From NCBI RefSeq assembly GCF_004664715.2, contig NC_051071.1, positions 5,566,062 through 5,630,061 on the forward strand: a stretch of 64,000 bases of DNA, read 5' to 3'. This stretch comes from Peromyscus leucopus. Its lineage: Eukaryota; Chordata; Mammalia; Rodentia; Cricetidae. Positions within the stretch are counted from its first letter, which is position 1. Each line of letters opens with the position of its first letter. The notes under the pieces were generated by a model, which worked only from the letters and a program-made list of their open reading frames with translations, searched no databases and was not told the origin of the DNA. This document shows positions 44,101-55,170 of this stretch, piece after piece. Position numbers and translations under genes: made by a program.

Positions 44101-45069
44101 ATACTAGATGTAAAGCAAAGGATAACCTGACTGCAACCCACATCTCCAGGGAGGCTAGTTAGCAGGGAGGACCCTAGGAAGATGCATGGATCGCCCAGCG
44201 AAGGAGAAATAGATGAGATTTATGTGAGGAAACTGGGGGTAAAGGGAGGGTAGTGGAGGGCAAGGGATGGGGGATGAGAACATAGGGGAATGGGAGTTTG
44301 AGCTGGAATAGGGACAGAGTGGGAGAGCAAGGAAAGAGATACCATGATAAATGAAGACATTGTAGGAATAGGGAGAAACAGAGTGCTAGGGAAGTTCCCA
44401 GGAATCCACAAGGATGACCCCACCTTAGACTACTGGCAATAGTCGAGAGGGTGCCTGAACTGGCCTACTCTGGTGATCAGATGGCTGAATACCCTAACTG
44501 TCATCATAGGCCCTCATCCAGTGACTGATGGAAGCAGATACAGAGATCTACGGCCAGGTCCCAGGCCAAGCTCCAGGAGTCCAATTGATGAGAGAGAGGA
44601 GGGATTCTATGAGCAAGGAACAGCGAGATCATGATGGAAAAATGTGCACAGACAACCAGCCAAACTAGTGGAAACACATGAACTGTAGACCAATAGCTGA
44701 GGAGCTCCCATGATACTGGAGTAGGCCCTCTGGATAGGTGAGACACTTGTTTAGCTTGAACTGTTTAGGGGGCCCCCACGCAGTGGGATCAGGAATGTCC
44801 CTGGTGCATGAGCTGGCTTTTTGGAGCCTGGGGCCTATGGTAAGACACTTTGTGCAGCCTTGGTCCATGGAGGAGGGGCTTGGATCTGCTTCAACTGAAT
44901 GTACCAGGCTCTGCTAGCTCCCCATGGGAGACCTTGTATTGGAGGAGGTAGGAATGGGAGGATGTGTTGTGGATAAGGCCTGGGGGGCAGGAGGAGGGAG
45001 GACAGGGGAATCTGTGGTTGGTATGTAAAATGAATAGAAAAATCTCTTAATAACAAAAAAAGGAAAAAA
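44101..45069 (+). other. L1 3' UTR, long form
   Basis: About 950 bp with purine-rich, G-rich stretches at 44,227-44,300 and 44,930-45,010, ending in A-rich sequence. Carries ~450 bp absent from the first L1. Confidence 0.85.
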
Positions 45070-45109
45070 GAGTATGGAAAATGTTAATGTTTTAAAAAAA
45101 ACCACCATA

Positions 45110-45262
45110 TAGCTGGGTGGAGGTGGAACACACCTTTAATCCCAGCACTTGGGAGGCAGAGGCAGGCAGATCTCTGAGTCTGAGGCCAGCCTGGTCTACA
45201 AAGTGAGTTCCAGGACATGCAGGGCTACACAGAGAAACCCTGTCTTGAAAAAGAAGAAGAAG
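45110..45262 (+). repeat. B1-type SINE, near consensus
   Basis: TAGCTGGGTGGAGGTGGAAC to GAGAAACCCTGTCTTGAAAA, followed by (GAA)n and (GAAT/GAGT)n to 45,332. Confidence 0.93.
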
Positions 45263-45332
45263 AAAAAGAAGAGGAGAAGGAGGAGGAGGAAGAAGAAGAA
45301 TAATGAATGAATGAATGAGTGAGTGAATGAGT
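45263..45332. repeat. (GAA)n and (TGAA)n microsatellite
   Basis: Grew from the A-rich tail of the adjacent B1. Confidence 0.9.
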
Positions 45333-45767
45333 GATTCTAGATGGGTTTGGCCCTGGGCCTAGATGGAAGGTCCATCATCAGGCCTTTCTCTCTTCCCTTC
45401 TCCAGTCTCAGCTCAGACTCCTCAGTGCATGATCTCATTTTCTTCCAGAGAAGTAGGTTGCTCAGAACTCTAGATTTGCATCATCTTTTTTGAGAATCTT
45501 TGGAGAGAGTCCTGTTTCTACCTTGTGTCTCTTTACCAGATCCAGAGAAGGACTCTTAAGATCCTGCTTGGGCCACATTCTCAATCCCAGTCAGTATCTG
45601 AGGAATGGAGTGTTATGATCAGGGGGCTTATGACACATGCTCATGCCTGTCCCAGAAGAGATGTTGTAGTGCTGGGAGAGAAAAGGGACAGATGCTAGCC
45701 AAGTGAAGACAGATGCTGGGCATTGCAGCATGTGCAGTAGTGCTTTTGACTGTTACTTGTTTCGTTT
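45333..45767. other. Unassigned unique sequence
   Basis: No gene or repeat recognised. Confidence 0.4.
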
Positions 45768-45882
45768 TATGTTTTAAGATAGAGTTTCACACCAGAGCCC
45801 AGGCTGGCTTGAAACTCGTGATTATTCTTCTGCCTCAGCTTCCAAAGTGTTGGGATTATAGATGTGATCCATGGCACCCGTC
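45768..45882 (-). repeat. B1-type SINE, old
   Basis: AAGATAGAGTTTCACACCAG, CCCAGGCTGGCTTGAAACTC and GTGTTGGGATTATAGATGTG are inverted B1 blocks. Confidence 0.75.
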
Positions 45883-47066
45883 TACCACAATTCACTGTTC
45901 TCTTCCATAACCTTGCTCTTCCATACATGCGATTCTAAAACCTTCCTTGCTGAATGAATTTAATGCAACATGTTGTCATGCATCTCACTGTCTAATTAAA
46001 CAATGCAGGCTCATCCAGTGACTACTTGTGTTAACAATGAAATTCTGGGGTGTATGCCTTTCCTCTTGGCAGCAGAAGTCTGGGCTCCCTGTGGTCTTGT
46101 AACTCAAATGTTGTTTAATTTTTCTTCCCTAGCAGTGAAGTGAGTGCTTTGTGACTCCATCTTGCAGCCATGGGTCTGCATATATGAAAAGTAAACTGTC
46201 CTTGCCCATTACATGCCAGTACCACACTACCTCACCAACCAACTTTGTTGAGCCTGAGTAGCCAGCCCTCTGCTGAAAACAGTCACAAGCTTGTCTCCAA
46301 ACTGCAGGTTTCTGAGGATACAATTCCCTTCAGACCTAAACTGGAGTTTTGCCAGTTTTGTACCTGGGGATTTCATAAACCAGTCACCAACATCAGAGAT
46401 TTCACTTGCCCTTGCAGTTTCTGTCTCTTAGCAACAGATCTCAGCTTTGTCCATCCTATAGGCTCTCACCATAACTGACTCACCCCTGCATCCCAATGGG
46501 TAGTGCTTTGCTGCAGCTAGTTTAGTAGGGATGACAAAATGGAGAGGAAGGGTCAGGGTTCCCTAATTTGGGGGTTCTTACCAAGTCCCCAGTGTGCTTC
46601 CTGTCTCCCTGTTTTGGATTAGTTTCATGTTGAAGCCCAAAATTCAGTTTTTCAGAGTTCAGGAAGAACTACTAAGTGACTCTCAGTGGACCTGGACTGC
46701 TGGCTGAGGCAGGATGGGCTTCCCTGCTGCAGGGGCCTGACCACAGGATTTCCTCTTTTTCCCCTGCTTTGGCAGTATGTTTAAAGGAAGGGAGTACCAA
46801 CCATATTTGACTGGATCAGAGTTGTATGCCCCTTTTCTGAGGGGCATCTACTGCAGAAAGAGGCCTGGGAATGTATATAGAAGCAGATAACAAACTGCAG
46901 GTAGCTTTTATTTTTAAGAGTCTTGTAATTTCTCTAAAAATCACTGACGCTGAAACTAGAAATGTATGAGTTTAAATATTCTTAGGGCCATCCCCTGATC
47001 TTTAAAAATGACAAGGTGGTCTCAGAATGAAAAGAATAAAGAAAAGAGCAGAAGACAGTCACTCAC
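45883..47066. other. Unassigned unique sequence
   Basis: Largely CpG-poor unique DNA. The 77-codon frame at 46,245-46,478 has no recognisable domain. Confidence 0.4.
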
Positions 47067-47147
47067 CTTCATCCCACCGGAACCACGTGTACCAGTCCGT
47101 CGAGGGTTCAGCAACATCCTCAGTGTACCGTTGGCAGCTTCCAAACA
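47067..47147 (-). CDS. Candidate internal exon, unidentified (speculative)
   Basis: On the minus strand an 81-base segment ends in AAG followed by GTGAGT (a full consensus 5' splice site at 47,061-47,066) and is preceded by AG at 47,148-47,149. The pyrimidine tract upstream is weak. One minus frame reads CQRYTEDVAEP then STDWYTWFRWDE, unusually aromatic and free of low complexity. The opposite strand also has an open frame. The segment holds five CpGs in 81 bp, although the surrounding kilobases are nearly CpG-free. I do not recognise a parent protein, and it could equally be a fragment of a degraded gene. Confidence 0.25.
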
Positions 47148-48184
47148 CTTAACACAGAATTTCAATTTCAAAAGTGTTTCAGAAGATGTCTCATTTAGCA
47201 CTACAGCCATCATTTCCATTTACACATGTGTTTTGTTTCCATAACAACATGCTTTTAAAATCTCATTTTTAGGCTTATATTATCATTCTGTGAATACATA
47301 TAATCCTAACTTGGGAAATTCCTCTCTAGTTAAGAACTTTCTCAGCAGCCTCACTTGGAAGCCCTGTTGGTTCTCAGTCTTTTTACATTCGCAGGAAATG
47401 GCAAAAGGCAGCACAGAATCCCTACGTAACCTTTATCCAGTACCCCCTAAGGGGACCTCTTGCTCAGCCAGGGTACACTTGTCAGAAAGAGGCAATTACC
47501 ATCTATATGTGATTATTAACTGAATGACAGGCTGCAGGGATTACTAGGTTTCCACTAATATTTTCGTTTTACTCCAGAATCCAGTCCAAAAGAGCATATT
47601 GCATTTAGCCTGATAATTTTTTTAAAACAAATTACATTCCCAAGTCACTTCCAGTTAAGCTATGACAATTATGAAGACTGTGGCATTTTAATGTTTAAGA
47701 CAACATATTCATTAACAAAACAATAAGAGTTGTCAAGAAGCCACTTGTACCCTTCTAGGAGGAGGTCTCATTCTTCGGTACATTCTAGCTAAATATAGCT
47801 TCATGCATTCTCTACAGGATGTAGTTTACACAGCAGTGAGAGTTGGAAGAAGCATAAGAATTATAAAAAGCACTTTACCCTTTAATGGAAAGCAATCTTG
47901 TTCTTCCTAATGTAATTAGTAGACTTGGGAGTTTACTCCCATGTCAGACCATACGAGCAGTGTGAGTATAATTTATTAATGCAAATCTGATGTAACTATC
48001 ACAGTGTGAGCCACAGAAACCACAAAGACCCCACAACCAGATTCTTGGCCAACCACCTTCTCCAGGGAGAAGGTTACTTGCCAATAACATCTGAATGCTA
48101 TTCCTGGGAGTGACATCTACAGCACCTGAGGAGCAGGCAGTGAAGTTTACTTTGCAGTTTCAAGAGAAGCTGTTACAGCTAAGG
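47148..48184. other. Unassigned unique sequence
   Basis: AT-rich. Contains an octamer-type motif (ATGCAAAT) at about 47,980 next to TAATTTATTA. No gene recognised. Confidence 0.4.
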
Positions 48185-48412
48185 GCTGGAGAGATGCACA
48201 GTGATTAAGAGCTCCTGCAGAGGACCCTGGTTTGGCTCTAGGACCCACATGGCAGCTCACAACCATCTGTAATGCCAGTTCCAGATCCAGGGATCTAATA
48301 CCCTTTTATGCCTGCTGTGGGCACCAGGAATGCACACATTGTACACATATATAGAGACAAAACACTCATACACATAAATAAAAATAGCAATAACATCTTT
48401 TTAAAAAGAAGC
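48185..48412 (+). repeat. B2-type SINE
   Basis: GGGCTGGAGAGATGCACAGT, CCCACATGGCAGCTCACAAC and an AATAAAAATAGC tail. Confidence 0.9.
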
Positions 48413-49055
48413 TCTTGTCACTCTGTAGAGGCCGTCTGATAATTAGAATCTTTATATTTTTCATGTGTAGCTTATTATGTTAGAAATAAATTTCTACTAT
48501 ATTAATGATGCTTAACTTTAAATTATAATCAAACTAATTTACATTTTTTTTCATTTTGAGACCAGTATTTTAGGCATTTAGGGTATTAAAACAAAAGAAC
48601 TATAAAGATTTCCACTTGACATGGGCACCAGATTTATTCAACCAATTGCATAATAGAGCTTTGCCGGGTATACTGTGCATCTAGTTCCTCCACAGATAAT
48701 AGCTCCCCTTAGGTGCAGTAGCCAATCACAGAACCACATGTGAAAGTCTTACTGAGCTTGCAATCTTCCCTCACTCTCTCCATCCCAGAAAAAAGTTCAA
48801 GGCTTATGTAAGCTATTTTGTATTGCTGAAAGTAACAAAAGGCAGAAGGAATGCAAGGAGAAACAACAAGGTATTTTGCCAAGTGTTGGAGTATAAAGGA
48901 AGGAAGCACATTATGTATGTACATTTTCACTAGCAATTTGTTTTCTGGAGAAATAAAGAAGATGGCAATTCATCTTACTAATTACAGAAAAGAAAAAATG
49001 ATCACATATTGCTTCTTGACCACTTGCTCATAGATACTTTCTAAAACAGTTAACT
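48413..49055. other. Unassigned AT-rich sequence
   Basis: No gene or repeat recognised. Confidence 0.4.
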
Positions 49056-49061
49056 ATATTT

Positions 49062-49419
49062 TGCTGTGGAATAACTCTTCTGTACACTGTGAAGATGATT
49101 TGCTCTCATTGGTTTAATAAAGAGTCAACTGGCCAATAGCTAGGCAGAAAGAGGTTAGGAAGGAGAGCCAGACTGAGAGAACTCTAGGAAGAAGGAAAGC
49201 ATAGTTGCCAGCCAGATGCAGAGGAAGCAGGAGATGAACATGCAGAGCTGAAAAAAGGCACCACCATGTGGTAGAGCATAGATAAAAATATAGGTTAATT
49301 TAAGTTGTAAGAGCTAATTAGTAACAAGCCTAAGCTATTGGCCAAGCATTTATAATTAATAATAAGTTTGTATGTGGTTATTTGGGAGCTGGATGGCAGG
49401 ACAAAAAAGTCTGCCAACA
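49062..49419 (+). repeat. Solo ERVK-type LTR
   Basis: TGCTGTGGAATAACTCTTCT to GTCTGCCAACA. Flanks ATATTT (49,056-49,061) and ATACTT (49,420-49,425) match 5 of 6. Same family as 27,389. Confidence 0.88.
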
Positions 49420-49425
49420 ATACTT

Positions 49426-49820
49426 TAGGCACAACTATCATGGATATTGGCACAAATTAAGTAATATCTAGTTGATCTCTGAGCCTATTTCAATGAAACC
49501 TCCCTGAAGGTTTCTGACTCCTTTCCTCAGCTCCTGCATGAGGCAGTGTCTACACTCTCTTAGGAACACAGCAGACCAATTACTTCCACTTGTTTGGTTT
49601 CTATTTTGTGATAAACACTGTGGTCAAAAGGAACTTGGGAATGAAAGTGTTAATTTTTCTCTTACAAGTCCTAGGTCTTTATCCGTCACTGAGGAAAGTC
49701 AGGGCATGAGACTCGAGGCAGGAACTGAAGCAGGGACCACGGAAACATTTTGCTTACTGGCCTGCTCTCCGTGTCTAACTGAATTTGGTTCTTATACAAT
49801 CCAAGGTTAGCACCACTCAC
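49426..49820. other. Unassigned unique sequence
   Basis: A 90-codon frame at 49,538-49,810 has no recognisable domain. Confidence 0.4.
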
Positions 49821-49980
49821 AGTGAACTGGGCCCTCCCACATTAATAACTAATCAAGAAATGTTCCACAGACTTGCCTACAGGCCAATCTCATGGAGTCT
49901 TTTTCTCACTTGGAGTTCCCTTTTCTAGATGACCTTAGCTTGTCAAGTTGATAAAAACAAACAAACAAACAAACAAACAC
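49821..49980. repeat. Rodent repeat fragment ending in (AAAC)n
   Basis: CCTCCCACATTAATAACTAA, CACAGACTTGCCTACAGGCC and CTTAGCTTGTCAAGTTGA match a frequent rodent repeat whose family I cannot name. (AAAC)n at 49,951-49,979. Confidence 0.55.
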
Positions 49981-50079
49981 CTAAACAGTATGTTGTGGAA
50001 TATCTGTTTAACCAGGCAAAGATGCATTGAATTTGTTCATGCTGTGTTTGTTGACTGGGTAAAGATGTGCTGCATTTGT

Positions 50080-50162
50080 GAAGTAAAGACTCTTTGCTTT
50101 TGCATATGGATTCAGTGTTTCCATGGTAGTCTTTAAGGGGTCCCCACTATCTGTGCATAACA
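50080..50162 (+). repeat. R-U5 end of an ERV1 5' LTR
   Basis: GTAAAGACTCTTTGCTTTTG to ATCTGTGCATAACA, ending CA two bases before the primer site. Its counterpart lies at 63,848-63,927. The U3 part is replaced by a fragment of another LTR (about 49,992-50,078). Confidence 0.75.
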
Positions 50163-50164
50163 TT

Positions 50165-50179
50165 TGGGGGCTCATCCCG
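50165..50179 (+). other. tRNA-Pro-type primer-binding site, split
   Basis: TGGGGGCTCATCCCG matches the start of gammaretroviral proline-tRNA primer sites. It is cut by the LTR inserted at 50,180 and resumes at 50,654 after the duplicated ATCCCG. Confidence 0.85.
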
Positions 50180-50647
50180 TGTAGATGTAACCAACTGTCT
50201 TATTAAATAATAAACACAGAACCAATGCAAAGAAGAAAGCCAAGAGATCAGAGCTAAGAGCCTTACCCGCCTGCTGCAGCTAGCCTCTTTAGCCAAGAGA
50301 CCTCTCCGAAAGAGAGCTACTTCCTGTGTGTTGTCTTTATATAGACTTTCTGTTCTGTCTTCTCATTGGTTGTAAACCCAAACACATGACTGTCTTGTCA
50401 CTGTCTGTATGTACAGCCCTCCAGGTCTTCTATGGTATTGAGATTAAAGGTGTGTGTCTCCAATGTTGGCTGTATCCTTGACCACACAGAGATCTACCTA
50501 GCTCTGCCTACCAAGTGCTGGGATTAAAGGCGTGCACCATGAATGCCCAGCTCTGCTATGGCTTGCTATTATCTCTGACCCCCAGGCTACTTTATTTATT
50601 AACATACAATTAAAATCACATTTCAGTACAAATAAAATATCACCATA
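50180..50647 (-). repeat. Solo ERVK-type LTR with B1-like units, inside the primer site
   Basis: The minus strand begins TATGGTGATATTTTATTTGT and ends ACATCTACA. Target duplication ATCCCG at 50,174-50,179 and 50,648-50,653. Carries a B1-like segment at about 50,445-50,555, as in the 28,940 and 58,313 LTRs. Confidence 0.92.
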
Positions 50648-50737
50648 ATCCCGGGATCCCTTAAGCCCACGGGGACCACTGTCTGTAGCGCCTTCAGCCA
50701 GCTGGTAAGTGTTCTGGGTTTACTTTTGTTTTGTGTC

Positions 50738-50885
50738 TTTCTGTTCTGGATATACTTTTGTAAGTGGGCTCTGATATCCTTTTGTAGGTGGGCCTTTGGA
50801 TATCATTTTGTAAGTGGCCCTTTTGGCCTTTTTGATATCCTTTTATAAGTGGGACTTTTGGATATCCTTTCGAAAGTGAGCCCAA
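50738..50885. repeat. Five-copy ~26-35-bp tandem repeat in the ERV1 leader
   Basis: Units of the form GGATATCCTTTTGTAAGTGG recur about five times with variable spacers. Confidence 0.85.
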
Positions 50886-51127
50886 AGTTTGTAATAGCCT
50901 GTCGATGGTCTAAGTGGATACACAGGAGGACCACAGGGGAGGGACCTGGGAGATGTCTCAGGACTCTTTTGAGTGGGATTGGATGCCTTTTGTTTTGTCT
51001 CTGGGTGCCAGGAGAGCTATTTGTTGTCTTACTGTGTGTTCTCTTTCTGACTTAGAAGACTGGCGTCATGGCTAGGAACTGTCTTTACTGTGCTTCCCTC
51101 TGCTACTGTAGACTGTAAACTTTTATT

Positions 51128-51296
51128 TTAGGATTTTTTTTTTTTTTGGTTTTCCGAGACAGGGTTTCTCTGTGTAGCTTTGCGCCTTTTCTGGGACTCA
51201 CTTGGTAGACCAGGCTGGCCTCGAACTCACAGAGATCCGCCTGGCTCTGCCTCCCAAGTGCTGGGATTAAAGGCGTGTGCCACCACCGCCCGGCTA
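51128..51296 (-). repeat. B1-type SINE, near consensus
   Basis: T-rich tail, then GAGACAGGGTTTCTCTGTGT to GTGTGCCACCACCGCCCGGC. GGATTTTTT-like sequence flanks both sides (TTTTAGGATTTTTT at 51,126 and 51,297). Confidence 0.95.
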
Positions 51297-52059
51297 TTTT
51301 AGGATTTTTTAAGTTGGTTAGCTGACACTATTTGCCAAGAAAAGTTTTGTTCATCTTTCTTTTGGAATGTCCTGCCTATTCTGTATGAATATGTGAATAA
51401 TGTGGCCACAGTATGCTTGTTTTATGCCTGGGTTTGTGTGTATGCTTATTTTAAAATCTGTAAGGCTTGTGATTCCAGATAGAAAATGCTCTGGAGAACA
51501 TCACGTGGTCTGTCACTACTCCAGCATGTGGGCCCCAGAGACATCTCAGACTCATTGGGAAGGGAATGGGTGTTAGGATTCTGCCACTCCTCCAGCTAAA
51601 TGACCACACATGCGCAGTTCATAGCTAAGTAAGGGGTCTTATGTCTTAGGTCATCAGTGCACTGTGTGATTATGATATCTGTGTGTGTGTGGTGCAGCTC
51701 CATGCGAATGTGCAGGAAAATCCTCAAAAAGCTGGTCACAGACTCCTCCCCTCTCTTCTGCTCTCTCTCTCCTCCCCACCTCCCTGCATGTGTTTTTCAC
51801 AGGCCTGGTCACTCTCTTCTGTCCCTCCTCCCAATAAAGCTCTGATTCTGGGTTTTGTTGTGCCCCGTGACCTTTCTCTCATGGTAACAGCGCTGCTTAT
51901 TATTTGAAACCAACACTGGGTCCCTTTGGTTTAAACTGGGACGGAGCAGGTAACCAATGCAAAACAGAACTCTGACATCCTGATTTTGGCGAACTGGTAC
52001 CTGGCTGCCTGTGCCACTGCTGTTTCTGTTTCTGCCTACTAACCTCCTTTACTTTCCTG

Positions 52060-52590
52060 GAAGGGATGAGGCAAACAACCTCTTCTCCCCTCCCTCCAGC
52101 ATTTCATTGAAAAGAGGCAGCCTCCCTCTGTCGCTCTTGGCCCACTGTGAATGGGCAACTCGGGAAGGCAGGGCTGGGTGGCAGGTCAGCCCACTCATAC
52201 GGCCAGGGATACTTCCAGTCTGCCGCTCTGTGTGCTTGATACAGGCCTGGCTGGGACCAGGCACCAGGTCAGTGTGCTCACGTGGGAGGGACGGCTGGGC
52301 TATGGCAGCCTTGTGGTGAGGTGTAGTGAAGGAGGTCTCTTTCTCTCTCTGGGGCCTTGCACTGGCCCTGCTGTGCGCACACTGTCCCCTCCCATGCCGG
52401 TGGGAAGGGCTCCGGCTGCCTGCCCTGGGGGACTGCCACCATGACATCGCTTCCATCTGCACCTGGCCAAGGTTTGGCTCTGCCGTGAGAGCCGCTCCCT
52501 CCCACGCCGGGTGGGGGTGGGGGGTGGAAGACAGCACCGCAGTGCTTGGGGAAATTTTCATGACCCATGAGGTGAGCTTGGTGAGCCACT
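52060..52590. other. GC-rich block inside ERV-related DNA
   Basis: Clearly more GC- and CpG-rich than its surroundings. Open frames exist on both strands (170 codons minus, about 100 plus) but none shows a recognisable domain. Contains a G-run GGGTGGGGGTGGGGGG at about 52,508. Confidence 0.45.
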
Positions 52591-53539
52591 CACATCTAAG
52601 AGGTTGGTTACAAATTGTTATTGGTTAGGGAAAAGGAAAAAAAAAATAACAACTACTGCTAGTTTCAGATGCTTCATGTTGGTACAGTGTTGATGTAAAT
52701 TTAGAGGTATTTTTGTTATGGTATGTTTCTATTCTTGTTTAAAATATTGTAACCATACAATATATGCTAGACTACCGAGAGAAACCACAAGAAAGACTTT
52801 GGTAAAAGTTTTTGTGTTGTCTGGAAAGCAAGAGAGAAGGCAGGAGACTGGAATAATAAAGAAAGAAAAAGGGGGAAGGAATTTGTCTGAAGTAAAAATG
52901 TCTGAGGAATCAGAGGAATGGGCTGAAGGTATAGAGAAAGTAGTATAGACCAGAGGGGCTGTGGACTAGGTTTGCTCAGGCTTCTCATGCCTGCAAATAC
53001 TGAATTTGAAATTTGACCATATTAAGTTATTTCTGGTTGGTTTTCTTCATTTTAAAAATAGCTGGTGATTCTTCACTGCAAAATGTGTGTATGTGGACAC
53101 TATGTGACATGTGTCAATGTAAGCTAGCTTTAACTCTGTATGTATGTGTATGTAACTTGGATTCAACTTGTGCATGTGTGCATGTAACTGTGGTTTAGAA
53201 AAACATGTTTCAAACAGCAGCCATGTTGCTCTCTTTCATGTTGGCTGGTGACCTCATCATGATGTAGGCAGCCACATGGCTGGCAGGCACCTTTTACTAA
53301 GGCTAAAGAGTACATTTCTTAGTCCTAATGAGCTCTCTGTTCATTGTATCTCCTCTTAGACTAAGGAAGCAACAAGTCTCAAATATTTGGGATTGGTATG
53401 AACTTTTGTATGATGATAAAAATTTAAGGTTATAAAGATCTATTCAGATCAACAAAGGCTGACTTAGAGGCTTACACCTGAGTACTTATGTCTTTGACAA
53501 ATGTTTAACACCAAGCTTCTAGAGAACTTAAATAAGTGG

Positions 53540-54718
53540 CAACATGTGTTTGATAAATAAGACTATATATATATACATATTCTATAATGAGATGCCTGGT
53601 CCCCCAAGAGGGTCCTTTTCTCAGAGTTGGGTCACACCCCAACTTACAAGCCCCCTTTCTCCTGTCCCCATTTCCCCCTGGGATCTTTCCCTGTCACTTT
53701 CCTTGCCTTCCCAAGAGACAGCTTAACACTTTGATACAAACTTGTTCTGTTTTTACCCACAGAATGGCTATTTTGGTTTCTTTACTGAGCCCCTTATCTA
53801 TGACTAAGAGGTTTTATTTTGATACTAGAAGAGCCTAGATACTAGAATTCAAAAATCATTATTTTTTAAGGCTAAACCTGACAGGAATAGAATGTAAAGT
53901 TATGTCTTATGGAAGCTGCTAACTTATTGTAGACTGTTAGGGAACACAAGTTAATAGTCAGTTTATCCTTATAAATGATCAAGTTCTTTAATTGTAGTCA
54001 TGCTAAGTACTCATATAATTAATTATAGGGACAAGCCTTACTTAGTTCCCTGTATATGCTTTCCATGGTTGAGCTCAAAACAAGTAACTAGAAACAAAGT
54101 TTGTCTATTCATATATGCCTAGGCAGCCCTCAAATACTTCAGAGATCTGCAGAATATGGCAATTAAAATGTTGATTAAAAAGTTTATTATATCACACAGA
54201 GACATATCCCAGATCCTAGGAGTGACCCAAGGTCTCCAAAGATGATTACGAGGCACCATGATGCCTCCACCTGGATAATGGCAAGTCTGACCACTGGGCA
54301 AGATGTCCTGATGCAATATCTGCTGCCAGGACCTGGACAAGCAGCAGGACACTGGAGAATTGTTTGCACTCCTTTTGCCTAGACAAAGTAAGACCAGTCT
54401 TCCCCATGTTCCTTTTCCACAGGAAAAACTCTCACCTTATGGGACTGGCAAAGACTGATGCTGTTCTTATACTTCTGCCTCCAATGTTATGGAGACCTGG
54501 ATATGGCTAACTGTGTATTTATTGATCCCTGTCATTTTTAATGGATTCAGAAGCTCCTTGGTCTGCACTCAGGTATAATTTATCCTTCTTGGATCTCTGA
54601 TAGTATTGACAGCTAGGCTAACCATAACTTTGTCAGCTTGGCAGCATCAGACAGCTAGATCCTTCCGCCAAGTTGTAGTCAGCTTGTTAGCTCATTTTAT
54701 ATGTAAAAATCAAGCCTT
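53540..54718 (+). mobile_element. ERV1 block A, first part
   Basis: Degenerate sequence paralogous to block C: GAGGGTCCTTTTCTCAGAGT at 53,608 versus 61,765 on, and TCAAATACTTCAGAGATCTG at 54,130 versus 62,247. Its right part (54,455-54,710) is paralogous to block B at 58,155-58,312 and 58,812-58,890. No intact frame. Confidence 0.6.
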
Positions 54719-54872
54719 TTTTTGGGGGGGGGGTTGAGACAGGGTTTCTCTGTGTAGTTTTGGTGCCTGTCCTGGATCTCGCTCTATAGACCAGGCTGGC
54801 CTCGAACTCACAGAGATCTGCCTGCCTCTGCCTCCTGAGTGTGGAGATTAAAGGCGTTCACCACCACCCAGC
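54719..54872 (-). repeat. B1-type SINE, near consensus
   Basis: T/G-rich tail then TTGAGACAGGGTTTCTCTGT to GGCGTTCACCACCACCCAGC. Confidence 0.93.
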
Positions 54873-55170
54873 AAGCCATGCTTTTTCTCTTGATAAGGTC
54901 TCTTGATAAGAAAATGTTCTAAGATATAAAAGTTTAAGTAAGTTGTAAAACTTTGAATATGGGTCTGAAAGAAATGTCTGAGGATATGAAAGTCTATACA
55001 GCTTTTGAGGTTCTAAGAACATTTTAAGATATGTGAAGGTCTGAAGATGTGAAAGCTTATATGCTTTGAGGATCTCAGAAAATGATTTAGGATGTAATAC
55101 AAGTTATAAATATATAAATAGATAATTTAAAATGCTTCATCTCTCTTTCCCATTCTATGATATTGTTATA
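54873..55170 (+). mobile_element. ERV1 block A, second part
   Basis: GAAAATGTTCTAAGATATAA and TTTAGGATG are shared with block B at 58,888-59,010. Confidence 0.6.

Larger units (their letters stand above)
41174..45069 (+). mobile_element. Second L1, internally deleted
   Basis: Flanked by GAATATGGAAAATG (41,160-41,173) and GAGTATGGAAAATG (45,070-45,083), 13 of 14 identical. Contains a 5' UTR of degenerate ~60-bp units (41,174-41,500) and an ORF1 N-terminal part (about 41,505-42,200). An A14 run at 42,202 follows, where about 2.36 kb is missing relative to the other L1 (32,225 to about 34,560). It then has the RT onward, including F-A-D-D near 42,400, the C-terminal cysteine cluster near 43,690-43,750, and a ~950-bp 3' UTR. 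Many stops and shifts; dead. Confidence 0.92.
50654..53540 (+). mobile_element. ERV1 leader and internal region, non-coding
   Basis: Starts with the end of the primer site. A splice-donor-like CTGGTAAGTG lies at 50,702-50,711, then a tandem repeat (50,738-50,885). No gag or pol frame is recognisable, as in defective VL30-like elements. It includes an LTR-like R-U5 (AATAAAGCTCTGATTCTGGG at 51,833, ending about 51,889), a GC-rich block (52,060-52,590) and AT-rich sequence to 53.5 kb. Confidence 0.5.

Noticed and set aside
46245..46478. 77-codon frame with several cysteines (CQFC, CPCSFC)
   Set aside because: Spacing does not form a convincing zinc finger, the region is CpG-poor and there is no splice or start context.
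51480..51889. Complete solo ERV1 LTR
   Set aside because: The R-U5-like end (AATAAAGCTCTGATTC...GGTAACA) is plausible, but no matching target duplication or clear 5' boundary was found, so only the R-U5 is mentioned.
52049..52628. 170-codon minus-strand frame and overlapping plus frames
   Set aside because: GC-rich composition keeps frames open on both strands. It lies within ERV-related DNA and has no recognisable domain.
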